NCBI GenBank assembly: GCA_002350845.1
Contig: DEFL01000024.1
Span: 1 to 14,463, forward strand
Source: Christensenella sp. UBA2853
Lineage (GTDB): Bacteria > Bacillota > Clostridia > Christensenellales > Aristaeellaceae
Direction of reading: 5' to 3'
DNA length: 14,463 bases
Shown here: one piece after another, positions 6,986 to 14,463 of the stretch
Numbering within the stretch: the first letter of the stretch is position 1
Layout of the letters: each line of letters opens with the position of its first letter
Notes under the pieces: model-generated
The model's database searches: none
Seen by the model: the letters and a program-made list of their open reading frames with translations, nothing else
Told to the model about the DNA's origin: nothing
Program-made: the position numbers and the translations under genes

Positions 6986-9373
6986 GTGGTCTTCGTGGAT
7001 GGCCGTCAATCAATCTGGCTGATCTATTCAGAAACAGAGAAACCCTATGCACAGCAGCTGACTGCCTTTTTTTCAGAGCATGGCCAGCAGCTTCCGGAGG
7101 ATCAGGAAAAGGGGCTTATTCGTTTTCTGGTCTCCGGTTCCATTGCCGCCGATTCTGCTGTTGTGCTCCTGTCCGATGCCGCAACAGCGGATCCGGCATG
7201 GCAGCAGGCCGTGCGGAGCATTCCAGCCGGCTTTCGCATCATCCCGGTCGGCGGCACCGTGCAGATCGATTACAGCGATGAAACCATTCTGCCGCGGCGG
7301 ATCCAGGAAATCAACTATATTCATCTCGATGAAGCCTTTCTGGAACATGTGCAGGAATCGCTTTCCACGCCCCCTGAATTCTACGATCTGAAAAATGAAG
7401 TTACGCTTATGATGAATCAGTGGAAGGCATCTGGAAACGCCGACAGTTTTCTCATGTCCAGCTACAGAAAGGCAAAACAGTTTCACAAGGCATTTCAGAA
7501 CGCCTGCGCCATGGAAAAGTCCCCGGCGATCCTGGAGGGATACAGGGAGATCATGGATTACCTGAAGCGTTCCATGCGGCATGCCGCACAATCCGCATTC
7601 ATGGACGCCCTCCACTATGTGCGAAACATCCTTGCCGCCCTCGCCGGGATCGCGCTGGTCGTTTTATTCCTGACCATCCGCTCCTATTTGAAACGGGCTC
7701 AGTATGCACAGATTCTCCTCAGCGTGGATACAGCTTCAGAAGACTTTGTCACCACCGCTGTCAGGCTCACTGAAGGCATCTCCAACCCGTTTGTCCCCAA
7801 GACAAGCCAGGGCCGATATTACGGTTATCTGTCAGAACTCCTCGAAAAAAACTGGCCCAATTCTCCTCTGGGACTGGGACAGTACAAATGGGCGCTCAAT
7901 GACGCAGCCGTTTCACAAGACCCGCGTTATCTGCTGACGGCCAACGGGAAAGGCCAGGCTGTTCTCTGGGATGCCTGGACGGGAGAAATCGTGCGGCGGG
8001 ATCCGGTTTCCTCCTCTCCGCTTGCCGCGGTGGATCTGTCCACAGACGGCCGGGGCATTGCTCTGGACAGTCAGGGCGTGGTATTCCTGTCCACAGACGG
8101 CAGAAAATGGACCCCTGCCGGCATCACCTGTCCCATCGAATGGACGGATGCCGTCCGGCTTGAGCTCTCCGATGACGGAAACCATCTCCTGATCCATGAT
8201 GCCACACAGCTCTTCTGTTACACCCTGAAGGACGGCCGTGTCTCAGAGCAGTTCCGAAACGGCTTTGACCGGATTGCCTGCTGCGGAATTTCTCCTGACG
8301 GAAACTTCCTTTGCATTGCTTCAAAGGACAGCACGTGGGCCGCCTGGAAAGCGGACGCGGAAGGAAACCTGAGCCGCTATGCTTTGAGCGCATCCCCCAA
8401 TGCGCAGTGCCAGGCTGATTTCACGGCCGGACGCGCGGTGTATGCAGACCCGGACGGCCGCATCTGGCTCTGGGACAGCCGTCAGCCGGAAACGGTCACC
8501 AATACCGGTCTTCTCCTCTCCCAGCCGATCTGTCTGACGCTTTCCGACGACAGCTGGCTTGTGTATCATGACCGCAATGCCGGCACACAGCTGTATGACT
8601 TGAAAAGGAACGCCGTCCTGTGTGACTGCCTGCCCTATGCGTATGCCGTGCGGCGGCTGGACCTGGAAGGAACGCTGCTCATGGGTTATTCCTCTTCCAT
8701 GATTTATTCCGAGGATGTCGCGCCGGTTCTTCCTCTTCGAGACATCCCGTCCCCTGTGCTGACATCGTTCAGGGACAGTTCAGACGCACATTCCGGCCAT
8801 GTCGTCCGCAGCATTGCCATTGATCATGAAGCCATCCTGCGGATTCTGCTTTCCATCGGGAACGAGGAGACAGCCGTTGTCATGGACCCGGCCTCCCGCT
8901 ACTTTATCGGCCCTGCCCAGCAGGATTCGACCCTGATGGACCAGTTCCCGGAAGACTATGGATATTATTCCGGTGTGAATGTTCACTTTACCGGCCGCCC
9001 GACCGTTGTCGGCATACTGCCGGATGTCGAAACCATCGTGATCGGTGCCTATGACGGGTCGTTCTATGAGGTCACGTTCACCGAAAGTGGAAGTGCGTTT
9101 GTCTCTTCCCACACAAAGACGCCGGCGCATTCACCGATCACTGCGATCCACCGGACTTCCTCCTGCTATGTTCTCGAGGACGCGCAGGGCAATCTGTGGT
9201 ATAAGCGTCTGGGGTATCCCCTGGTTCTGAGCAATACACAGTGGGTCCATGAAGTCAAAGAAAAAATGCACATGTGCGTCAGCGATGAACTTCTGAACCT
9301 CATTTCACCTGAGACAGCCCGGGCGCTGGAACTGCACCGCTTCTCAATTCCTGAAGGAAAGGAGTGGGAATAA
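6986..9373 (+). CDS. TIR-like domain / transmembrane / WD40-like propeller protein (partner A, degenerate TIR)
   Basis: Predicted protein of 795 residues. The GTG at 6986 directly follows an in-frame TGA, so the frame cannot extend upstream. The Shine-Dalgarno is poor (GAGAG), and GTG at 6995 is an alternative. Residues about 9-126 resemble a TIR domain: strand A IWLIYSETEKPYAQQL, strand D DSAVVLLSDAA, a DPAWQQAV segment where catalytic TIRs have W-C-x-x-E, and RIIPV. The catalytic Glu position appears to be Val76 or a neighbour, with no acid present, so NADase activity is unlikely. A helical stretch (130-210) precedes one membrane helix (about 214-231). Residues about 295-790 are beta-rich with WD40-like blades (TANGKGQAVLWDAWTGE, SPDGNFLCIASKDSTWAAW, DPDGRIWLWD). 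Topology is ambiguous because both flanks of the helix are basic. It is overlapped by the next gene (TAATG) and is probably its signalling partner. No known named family was recognised for the whole protein. Confidence 0.85.
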   Translation: MVFVDGRQSIWLIYSETEKPYAQQLTAFFSEHGQQLPEDQEKGLIRFLVSGSIAADSAVVLLSDAATADPAWQQAVRSIPAGFRIIPVGGTVQIDYSDETILPRRIQEINYIHLDEAFLEHVQESLSTPPEFYDLKNEVTLMMNQWKASGNADSFLMSSYRKAKQFHKAFQNACAMEKSPAILEGYREIMDYLKRSMRHAAQSAFMDALHYVRNILAALAGIALVVLFLTIRSYLKRAQYAQILLSVDTASEDFVTTAVRLTEGISNPFVPKTSQGRYYGYLSELLEKNWPNSPLGLGQYKWALNDAAVSQDPRYLLTANGKGQAVLWDAWTGEIVRRDPVSSSPLAAVDLSTDGRGIALDSQGVVFLSTDGRKWTPAGITCPIEWTDAVRLELSDDGNHLLIHDATQLFCYTLKDGRVSEQFRNGFDRIACCGISPDGNFLCIASKDSTWAAWKADAEGNLSRYALSASPNAQCQADFTAGRAVYADPDGRIWLWDSRQPETVTNTGLLLSQPICLTLSDDSWLVYHDRNAGTQLYDLKRNAVLCDCLPYAYAVRRLDLEGTLLMGYSSSMIYSEDVAPVLPLRDIPSPVLTSFRDSSDAHSGHVVRSIAIDHEAILRILLSIGNEETAVVMDPASRYFIGPAQQDSTLMDQFPEDYGYYSGVNVHFTGRPTVVGILPDVETIVIGAYDGSFYEVTFTESGSAFVSSHTKTPAHSPITAIHRTSSCYVLEDAQGNLWYKRLGYPLVLSNTQWVHEVKEKMHMCVSDELLNLISPETARALELHRFSIPEGKEWE

Positions 9374-11577
9374 TGAATCACATTTTTATTTCCTATCAGC
9401 GCAGCTCTGAAGCCTGGACGACAGAACTCGCCGGCCGTCTTCGAGAAAAAGGCATTGCCGTCTGGCAGGACCTGTCCGGCAAGGAGACTGGTATTCCATA
9501 TTCCGTGAAATGGTGGGAAATCATTGAACAGGCGCTGTACCGTGCAGACGGCGCACTGATCATCCGGACCCGTCCCTGGCTGGAGTCCGCGCCATGTTCC
9601 AAAGAATACCGTCTCATGGAAAGAAACCATATCCCCAGGCATATCATTTCTGAGGACGCGATGACGGACATGGATCAGGTCATCGAGGAGATCCTGCAGT
9701 GGTATGAAAAGGATGTCTGCACCGAAGAAAACAGAAAGAGGGTCTATGTATTCTCCCAGGCCTGGAACTACAGCAGAGACTCCAGCATCTCGCATCTTCT
9801 TCCCGGAAAGATCGGTTTTTCCGAAGCGCTGCATCAATATGCGCGTTATGCCTCACTCGGACGTTTTGTCCGTGAAACAGATGTTGTCCGAGATAATCCC
9901 GAGGCAGCACAATCCTTCTCCGCGTTTGTGAAAAAAGCCAAGCGAAAGATTGTCTCCGAGCAGCTTTTCAAGCTGGCCCTCGGTATGGTGGGCCTTGTCG
10001 GCATTCTCGCGGTTGCCGTATTCATTCAGCTTCTGCCGTATCTTCAGCAGAGTGCTCAGGATTCCGATTACGATGGAAAGACCAGTGCCGCGATGGACAT
10101 CGTCCGAGATGTCGGAGAATATGACCCGGTCGCTGCGATGTCTCTGCTCAAGGATGAGCCGACTGCTCAGAATTTTAACGTTCGCCGTTCATTCCAGGTC
10201 ATGCAGTTCCGCATGGTGGATCTCCTGGATGTCAACTATCCCTCTGCCTTCTATCCGGCCGGTTCTCCGGAAGCGCTCTCTGTGACTGCAGCGTGTTCTT
10301 CCTCCTCCTCTTCCATTGTCTTTGATCAGTCCGGTGCCGTATCCGTACCCATTGATGGCGAGGACACATGGCTCATGCTTGACTGTATCCCGTCCGCCTC
10401 CTGTTATCTTCCGGAAACCAATGACCTGCTCCTGGCAGCCGATCGCATATTGTATCTCTATGATCTCGACAGCAGACTGCTTGAGGGTATCCCCTTTGCC
10501 TGCAATTATGAAAAAATCACAGGGATCGCCTACCGGGATCCTCTTGTCTACGGTCTGACCGACAAGGGCAATGTGGTCTGCTGGCAGTCCCCGCTGCAGA
10601 AGAAATCGCTGGATCTGCATCTGGAGCAGGGGCAGCTGCTTTCAGACGGACGCGCTGCCTGTCTGGACGGCGAAAGCCTGGTCATGCTTCACGGAGCAGA
10701 ACAGCAGATTGTCCCCCTGCCCTATGCTGAAAGCACCGACTTCGCCGTCTTCCCGGATGAGACCCGGGCCGGTGTCCTGTGCCTGGATGATGAGGGAAAC
10801 ACCCATCTTGTTGTGATCGCGCTTCCAGGCGGGGACGTTCTCCGTGACGTGCCTTCTGCCCGTGCCCTTCACAGTCTCTCAGTCTCTTCCCGTGATATCG
10901 TCTGGGCCGTATCCTTTGATGCCCTTGTCCGCTTGGATCTCGCCACAGGACGCATGGACGAAGCCGCATCCGGGACGCCCTTCTGGTCGGTCGCAGCCTG
11001 CGGGGACCAGGCCGTCGTGTCCGACACCACCGGCAGGGTTGCGCTGTTTGATGCAAACCTTCAGCAGGCCAGTGGATGGGCGGATCTTACCATTCCCGGA
11101 CTGGCTCCAAAACAGATGGCTGTCGCTCAGGATCTGCAGCTGGTCTTTGCCGCCTGCCGCGGAGGAAATACGATCTCCGGCTGTCGGAGAGTCACCCTTC
11201 CCTCCGGCGCTGTCCACCGTCTCGCCCTCAGCGCCGAGTCCGGTCTTCGTTCCACCACATCTGTTGCCGTTTCAGAGGATGGACGGTTTGCAGCCTATGG
11301 TTATCCCAATGGCCGGGTTCGTGTCTGGAGCACCGATTCCCTCCACTGCCTGTTCACTGACCGGTCCGTGTGTGAACCGCTCATTGCGCTGCGTTTCGGC
11401 ACAGGGGTTCTGTATGGTCTGGGTGCGTCCGGTACCGTATATACGTTTGATTTTCATGGTCTCGTCAGAGTGTTTGATCCGCAAAACCCGGAACCGTACT
11501 GGCAGCTTTATACCAAGGAAGCCCAGACAATCCACCAGAAAATGTTTGACCTGGGACTCACCTATATTACCCCTTAA
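9373..11577 (+). CDS. TIR domain / transmembrane / WD40-like propeller protein (partner B, TIR with catalytic Glu)
   Basis: Predicted protein of 734 residues. Its ATG overlaps the upstream stop (TAATG) and has AAGGAG at the right distance (8 nt); an in-frame GTG at 9364 is therefore not used. Residues 1-115 are a clear TIR domain: NHIFISYQRSSEAWTTELAG, a GIAVWQDLSG strand and loop, ALIIRTRPWLES and C75-SKE78. E78 matches the glutamate essential for NAD+ cleavage in SARM1 and bacterial TIR enzymes. A helical linker (115-190) ends in a strongly basic KKAKRK, followed by one membrane helix (about 201-224). By the positive-inside rule the TIR is cytoplasmic and the propeller external. Residues 236-265 (AAMDIVRDVGEYDPVAAMSLL) resemble the helix found before WD40 repeats in signalling ATPases. 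Residues about 285-734 form a beta-propeller with recognisable blades (SEDGRFAAYGYPNGRVRVWS). A run of six Ser occurs near residue 310. No terminator was seen downstream. Confidence 0.88.
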   Translation: MNHIFISYQRSSEAWTTELAGRLREKGIAVWQDLSGKETGIPYSVKWWEIIEQALYRADGALIIRTRPWLESAPCSKEYRLMERNHIPRHIISEDAMTDMDQVIEEILQWYEKDVCTEENRKRVYVFSQAWNYSRDSSISHLLPGKIGFSEALHQYARYASLGRFVRETDVVRDNPEAAQSFSAFVKKAKRKIVSEQLFKLALGMVGLVGILAVAVFIQLLPYLQQSAQDSDYDGKTSAAMDIVRDVGEYDPVAAMSLLKDEPTAQNFNVRRSFQVMQFRMVDLLDVNYPSAFYPAGSPEALSVTAACSSSSSSIVFDQSGAVSVPIDGEDTWLMLDCIPSASCYLPETNDLLLAADRILYLYDLDSRLLEGIPFACNYEKITGIAYRDPLVYGLTDKGNVVCWQSPLQKKSLDLHLEQGQLLSDGRAACLDGESLVMLHGAEQQIVPLPYAESTDFAVFPDETRAGVLCLDDEGNTHLVVIALPGGDVLRDVPSARALHSLSVSSRDIVWAVSFDALVRLDLATGRMDEAASGTPFWSVAACGDQAVVSDTTGRVALFDANLQQASGWADLTIPGLAPKQMAVAQDLQLVFAACRGGNTISGCRRVTLPSGAVHRLALSAESGLRSTTSVAVSEDGRFAAYGYPNGRVRVWSTDSLHCLFTDRSVCEPLIALRFGTGVLYGLGASGTVYTFDFHGLVRVFDPQNPEPYWQLYTKEAQTIHQKMFDLGLTYITP

Positions 11578-11873
11578 CAAAAGGTCCCATGGGGCAGAAT
11601 CAGCCATCCGCCCGCCGCTTCACCTCCATGCGCCATAGGCCTTACATCCTGCTTTGTTCTCCGAATGATGGATACTCCTTTCCACATTCCGTATCACTTT
11701 CCCTCCTCTCTGTGCATCACGGACAGGCCCCTGCTCCAGGCTCCGCAGACCCATAACGGATGCCCGCGGACAAACCTGTGCGTATCAAAGAGTGGTACAG
11801 TCTGAAGACATCATGACCCTGTACTGTTACCAGAGGAGTGATTTTGAATTACGATAAACCAAAGGAGTATCAC
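11578..11873. other. Intergenic region between the TIR operon and the esterase operon
   Basis: About 296 nt with no supported gene. It is pyrimidine-rich on the plus strand. I found no convincing terminator (only the short palindrome CCCATGGG soon after the stop at 11577) and no promoter with acceptable -35 and -10 boxes. A GAGGAG plus TTG/GTG around 11834-11844 is in frame with the esterase and may be a secondary start. Confidence 0.5.
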
Positions 11874-13379
11874 ATGATAAAACGTAAACATGGACTGCTT
11901 CGAACAGTCTTCCTGGCCCTCGCATGCCTTCTCAGCGCATGCCTGAGCCTTCCTGCCTTCGCGCAGGATGCCCTCAGCACTTCCGAAGAAGTGCAGGATG
12001 CCGTTCTTACCGCCTATGATGCGTACCGGTTCGAAGTGACCGCGGATCCTGTGCGGATGGAGGAAGTCACACCCCGACAGACGCCGGTCCGTATGCCCGA
12101 ATACTACGGTTTCGGGACGGTCGATGTCGATATGGACGTTTGCACCATTTCCCTTGACGGCCGTAAAATGCAGTATATGATGCAGGTCTACGGAAATGCA
12201 GATGAGAACGGGCTGTATCCCCTTTATATTGCACTTCACGGTGGCGGAGGCGCCCCTGAAGAGGATAATAACCAGCAGTGGGTCTCCATGCAGGAGTATT
12301 ACACCGATGAAATCCGCGAGGGCATCTATGTCGCCACAAGAGGCATGGAGGATGTCTGGAACACCCATTTTCTCGAAGATTCCTACCGGATGTATGACCG
12401 CCTGATTGAAGACATGATTCTCTTCCATCACGCGGACCCGAACCGGGTCTACCTGATGGGGTATTCCGCAGGCGGGGACGGCGTGTACGCCATTGCCCCG
12501 CGCATGGCTGACCGCTTTGCCGGCGTGAATATGTCCTCCGGCCATCCAAACTCGGTCAGCCTCCTGAACACATCCAGCCTGCCCTTCCTCATTCAGGTCG
12601 GCATCCGTGATTATTATTCGGAAGATGCCATGCGCTCTGTGCGCGGAGCCGAGTTTGAGGATACACTGAACGGATATCATGAACAGTACGGATTCGGATA
12701 CCCGCACCGCGTACTGGTCCACGTGCCCAATGGCCATTTTATCAACGATTTCACCAATGCGCCGGGGGCTTCCACTGTGCTCACCGATCCGGCCGCATTT
12801 GCCCGGAAAGCCGTCAGTGAAAACTGCCTGGACCGGTTGATGGAGATCTATACAGACCATGGCAATCCGGATGATGTCTCTTCCCTTTCCTATGCCGGCA
12901 ATGATGAAGCATTTAACGCACAGCTCCTTGAAACGGTCCGTGGAGAGTTCGGATTGAGTGTCACACAGGATGTCAATGCCAGTGCAGTGGATTATGTCTC
13001 CTCTTTTGTGCGCAATCCTGCCCCGGACCAGGTGGTCTGGGACCTGTCCACCCGGGCTTCCGGGCGGAAGAATACCGCTTTTTACTGGCTGAAGGCTGAC
13101 TTTTCCGTCAACAAGGGCGTTGTGCACGCCGCCTACGACCGCGAGAGCAACACCGTCACCCTGGAGGGTGCAGACAGCCTCAACGGAGAGATCAGTATTC
13201 TGGCCAACCCGTTCCTGATGGATTTCAGCCGCCCGCTGACAGTCCGCACGGCCTCGGGCACCTGCACGGTGGATCTTGTCATGGATGTGCAGACCATTGC
13301 TTCCTCCATCCGGGAAACGGGTGATCCGTTCCTCGCCTGGGCACAGGAAATTCCCTTCAGCACCCTGAATCTCATTTGA
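11874..13379 (+). CDS. Secreted alpha/beta-hydrolase (esterase/peptidase-like)
   Basis: Predicted protein of 501 residues. The ATG at 11874 has AAAGGAG 6 nt upstream and begins a signal peptide (MIKRKHGLLR, hydrophobic core, AFA-QD cleavage at about residue 30). An LSAC at residues 20-23 also fits a lipobox, so a lipoprotein is possible. The catalytic fold is clear. An oxyanion-hole strand YPLYIALHGGGG (115-126) is followed by the nucleophile elbow GYSAGGDG with Ser198. A likely acid is Asp246 (QVGIRDYYS) and a likely His is 288 (VPNGHFINDF). Residues about 400-501 form an extra beta-rich domain (FYWLKADFSV, then LNGEISILANPF). It resembles esterases of the PHB-depolymerase/prolyl-oligopeptidase superfamily. 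The substrate is unknown, perhaps acyl or feruloyl groups on glycans given the adjacent glycosidase gene. The GH27 fragment follows after 25 nt, implying one operon. Confidence 0.85.
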   Translation: MIKRKHGLLRTVFLALACLLSACLSLPAFAQDALSTSEEVQDAVLTAYDAYRFEVTADPVRMEEVTPRQTPVRMPEYYGFGTVDVDMDVCTISLDGRKMQYMMQVYGNADENGLYPLYIALHGGGGAPEEDNNQQWVSMQEYYTDEIREGIYVATRGMEDVWNTHFLEDSYRMYDRLIEDMILFHHADPNRVYLMGYSAGGDGVYAIAPRMADRFAGVNMSSGHPNSVSLLNTSSLPFLIQVGIRDYYSEDAMRSVRGAEFEDTLNGYHEQYGFGYPHRVLVHVPNGHFINDFTNAPGASTVLTDPAAFARKAVSENCLDRLMEIYTDHGNPDDVSSLSYAGNDEAFNAQLLETVRGEFGLSVTQDVNASAVDYVSSFVRNPAPDQVVWDLSTRASGRKNTAFYWLKADFSVNKGVVHAAYDRESNTVTLEGADSLNGEISILANPFLMDFSRPLTVRTASGTCTVDLVMDVQTIASSIRETGDPFLAWAQEIPFSTLNLI

Positions 13380-13404
13380 ACAAAAGCAACAGGAGGAACC
13401 CCGC

Positions 13405-13776
13405 ATGCTCGCAACCTGCCAACGCCCGCCCATGGGCTGGAACAGCTGGGACTGTTACGGCGCTTCCGTCCGCGAGGACGAAGTCCGCGCTGCCGCGGAT
13501 ACCATCGCCCGTCTTCTCAAGCCGTTCGGCTGGGAATATGTTGTCGTCGATATCCAGTGGTATGAGCCCGGGGCTGACGGCTCCGTCTATCATCCGTTTG
13601 CCGAGCTGTGCATGGATGAATACGGGCGCATGATCCCGGCTGAAAACCGCTTTCCCTCTTCCGAGGGCAGAAAGGGGTTCCGCCCTCTTGCGGATGATAT
13701 CCACAGTCTCGGACTGAAATTCGGTCTGCACATCATGCGCGGCATCCCGCGCATGGCTGTGCACTCTATCGCCTGA
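13405..13776 (+). pseudogene. Truncated GH27 alpha-galactosidase (N-terminal quarter only)
   Basis: The 123-residue frame has a good AGGAGG 8 nt before its ATG and an N-terminus typical of clan GH-D/GH27 enzymes: RPPMGWNSWDCYGA (7-20), FGWEYVVVDIQWY (41-53), MDEYGRMIPAENRFPSS (70-86) and LGLKFGLHIMRGIPR (102-116). Full enzymes run to 400 residues or more. This one stops with TGA right after the HIMRGIPR strand, before the YxKxD segment that carries the nucleophile Asp, and before the acid/base Asp. No continuation is seen in any frame between 13777 and 13870, so a deletion rather than a point mutation is likely. It should have no galactosidase activity. It was probably co-transcribed with the upstream esterase. 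Confidence 0.85.
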
Positions 13777-13812
13777 GTCCACTCAGCGTATGCTGAAACA
13801 AAACACATTGAT

Positions 13813-13849
13813 CCGGATGCCGTGTCTCATCTAAGCCGGCATCCGGCTT
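13813..13849 (+). repeat. Overlapping alternative hairpins after the GH27 fragment
   Basis: CCGGATGCCG (13813-13822) and CGGCATCCGG (13837-13846) form a perfect 10-bp stem with a 14-nt loop. AAGCCGG and CCGGCTT (13833-13849) form a competing 7-bp stem with a 3-nt loop. The two cannot form together. There is no T-run after either, so this is at best a weak or Rho-assisted terminator, or a remnant of the deletion junction. Confidence 0.5.
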
Positions 13850-13923
13850 GATTCCGGGAAAGCGAGAGGAAGCTGCCCATGACACAGACTGAAGATAAAA
13901 ACCATTCTGAAGAGAGGTTGCCC

Positions 13924-14301
13924 ATGAGGACACCAAGCTCCGTCGTCTTTCTTCCGTGCTCCGATATCACGGGGACGGTCCATTTTTATCGTGATGTGCT
14001 CGGACTGCCTGTGATCCAGAAGCAGGGCGATTCCCTTTTCATCTTCGATACAGGATATGGATACTGGGGATTCTGTCAGTACAGCGATGGCCGCCCGCTT
14101 CTTTCCGGGCCGCAGGGCGTATGCCTGTCGATCAACATGAAGAATCCGGACGATGTCCTTGCCCGGTATGAAGTCCTGAAAGACAATGTTTCCATTTACA
14201 AAGACCCTGCCTGGCATCCGCGTTTTCCGGTCTTTTCCTTTTTTGTGCTTGACCCGGACGGATACCTGGTTGAATTTCAGCATGTCAAAACGCAGGTGTA
14301 A
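13924..14301 (+). CDS. VOC-superfamily (glyoxalase/bleomycin-resistance fold) protein
   Basis: Predicted protein of 125 residues from the ATG at 13924, with GAGAGG 6 nt upstream. An in-frame ATG at 13879 with a very similar ribosome site would add 15 polar residues. The shorter form already contains the whole domain. The two beta-alpha-beta-beta-beta modules are visible: VVFLPCSDITGTVHFYRDVLGL (7-28, the FYxxxLGL hallmark) and SFFVLDPDGYLVEFQH (105-120, the DPDGxxxEF hallmark). Glu117 is the usual metal ligand at the end of the domain. Family members include lactoylglutathione lyases, dioxygenases and antibiotic-binding proteins; with a single domain and no context, the substrate cannot be named. 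A 6-bp inverted repeat (14290-14295 / 14303-14308) straddles the stop codon but is too short to call a terminator. Confidence 0.85.
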   Translation: MRTPSSVVFLPCSDITGTVHFYRDVLGLPVIQKQGDSLFIFDTGYGYWGFCQYSDGRPLLSGPQGVCLSINMKNPDDVLARYEVLKDNVSIYKDPAWHPRFPVFSFFVLDPDGYLVEFQHVKTQV

Positions 14302-14379
14302 TCTGCGTCTGCAGCCATTTTCCACCGGATTCCCCTTTCATTTTCCGGTTTCTTTTGTGCAGCTCTTTGAATTTTCAGC

Positions 14380-14408
14380 TTGACAGGTTCCCGGACTTGT
14401 GCTATCAT
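14380..14408 (+). promoter_or_regulatory. Near-consensus promoter for the tRNA
   Basis: Consensus TTGACA (14380-14385) and TATCAT (14403-14408) are exactly 17 nt apart, followed by a GC-rich discriminator (GGCCGC). This is typical of stable-RNA promoters under growth-rate or stringent control. The expected start is near 14415, about 26 nt before the tRNA. Confidence 0.85.
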
Positions 14409-14440
14409 GGCCGCTGTCAGGAAAAAGCCTGTCACTGTGT

Positions 14441-14463
14441 GGTCTGTTGGCTCAGTTGGTAGA
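14441..14463 (+). tRNA. 5' end of a tRNA gene, cut by the window edge
   Basis: The layout is a 7-nt acceptor arm (GGTCTGT), T8, G9, then the D-arm start GCTC-AGTTGGTAGA, matching the conserved tRNA 5' half. The anticodon lies outside the window, so the amino acid cannot be assigned. The promoter immediately upstream supports a real tRNA gene. Confidence 0.8.

Noticed and set aside
6986..11577. Toxin-antitoxin or Thoeris assignment for the TIR pair
   Set aside because: No SIR2/SLOG partner (ThsA) or small antitoxin gene is present. The domain layout does not match Thoeris, so no named system is claimed.
11811..13433. 540-codon minus-strand open frame, longer than the esterase
   Set aside because: The plus-strand frame has a signal peptide, a ribosome site and a full catalytic triad. 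The minus frame is the codon-position mirror of it.
14290..14308. Possible terminator after the VOC gene
   Set aside because: The stem is only 6 bp, it encloses the stop codon and no T-run follows.
1..14463. CRISPR arrays, insertion sequences, transposases or integrases
   Set aside because: No regularly spaced repeats, transposase or integrase motifs or flanking terminal repeats were seen, despite the tRNA end at the right edge.

Overview
The window looks like chromosomal DNA from a mid-GC, Gram-positive-type (Bacillota/Firmicutes) gut or host-associated bacterium. The reasons are AGGAGG-type ribosome sites, sigma-A promoters, many GTG starts, intrinsic terminators, a PepSY secreted protein, a GH27 fragment and a secreted alpha/beta hydrolase. 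An Erysipelotrichia-like lineage would fit, but no taxonomic marker is present and this is inference only.

Layout. Positions 1-6767 are read leftward (minus strand) as separate transcription units: a remnant of an SH3b-domain protein (99-350), a secreted VWA-domain protein with an N-terminal peptidoglycan-binding domain (466-2340), a MATE efflux transporter (2537-3913), a type I asparaginase (4079-5098), a small secreted PepSY protein with an Asp-rich tail (5301-5687), and a zinc-ribbon/Bax-inhibitor-1-like membrane protein (5928-6767). Intrinsic terminators follow the last four of these, so they are probably individually transcribed. From 6768 on, everything is read rightward: two overlapping TIR-transmembrane-beta-propeller genes (6986-9373 and 9373-11577), a secreted esterase-like alpha/beta hydrolase (11874-13379), a truncated GH27 alpha-galactosidase (13405-13776), a VOC/glyoxalase-fold protein (13924-14301, with an alternative start at 13879), and the first 23 nt of a tRNA behind a near-consensus promoter.

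The most interesting part is the pair at 6986-11577. Each protein has an N-terminal TIR domain, one transmembrane helix and a long C-terminal WD40-like propeller. The two genes are translationally coupled (TAATG). The second TIR keeps the Cys-x-x-Glu signature that carries the catalytic glutamate of TIR NADases; the first TIR has lost it. The pair looks like a membrane receptor or defence-signalling module, resembling a TLR with a propeller in place of leucine-rich repeats. It is divergent from, and shares a 218-nt control region with, the zinc-ribbon BI-1-like gene. Any functional link between them is speculative.

The esterase-GH27 pair looks like a decayed glycan-use operon. The rest are ordinary housekeeping or envelope genes.
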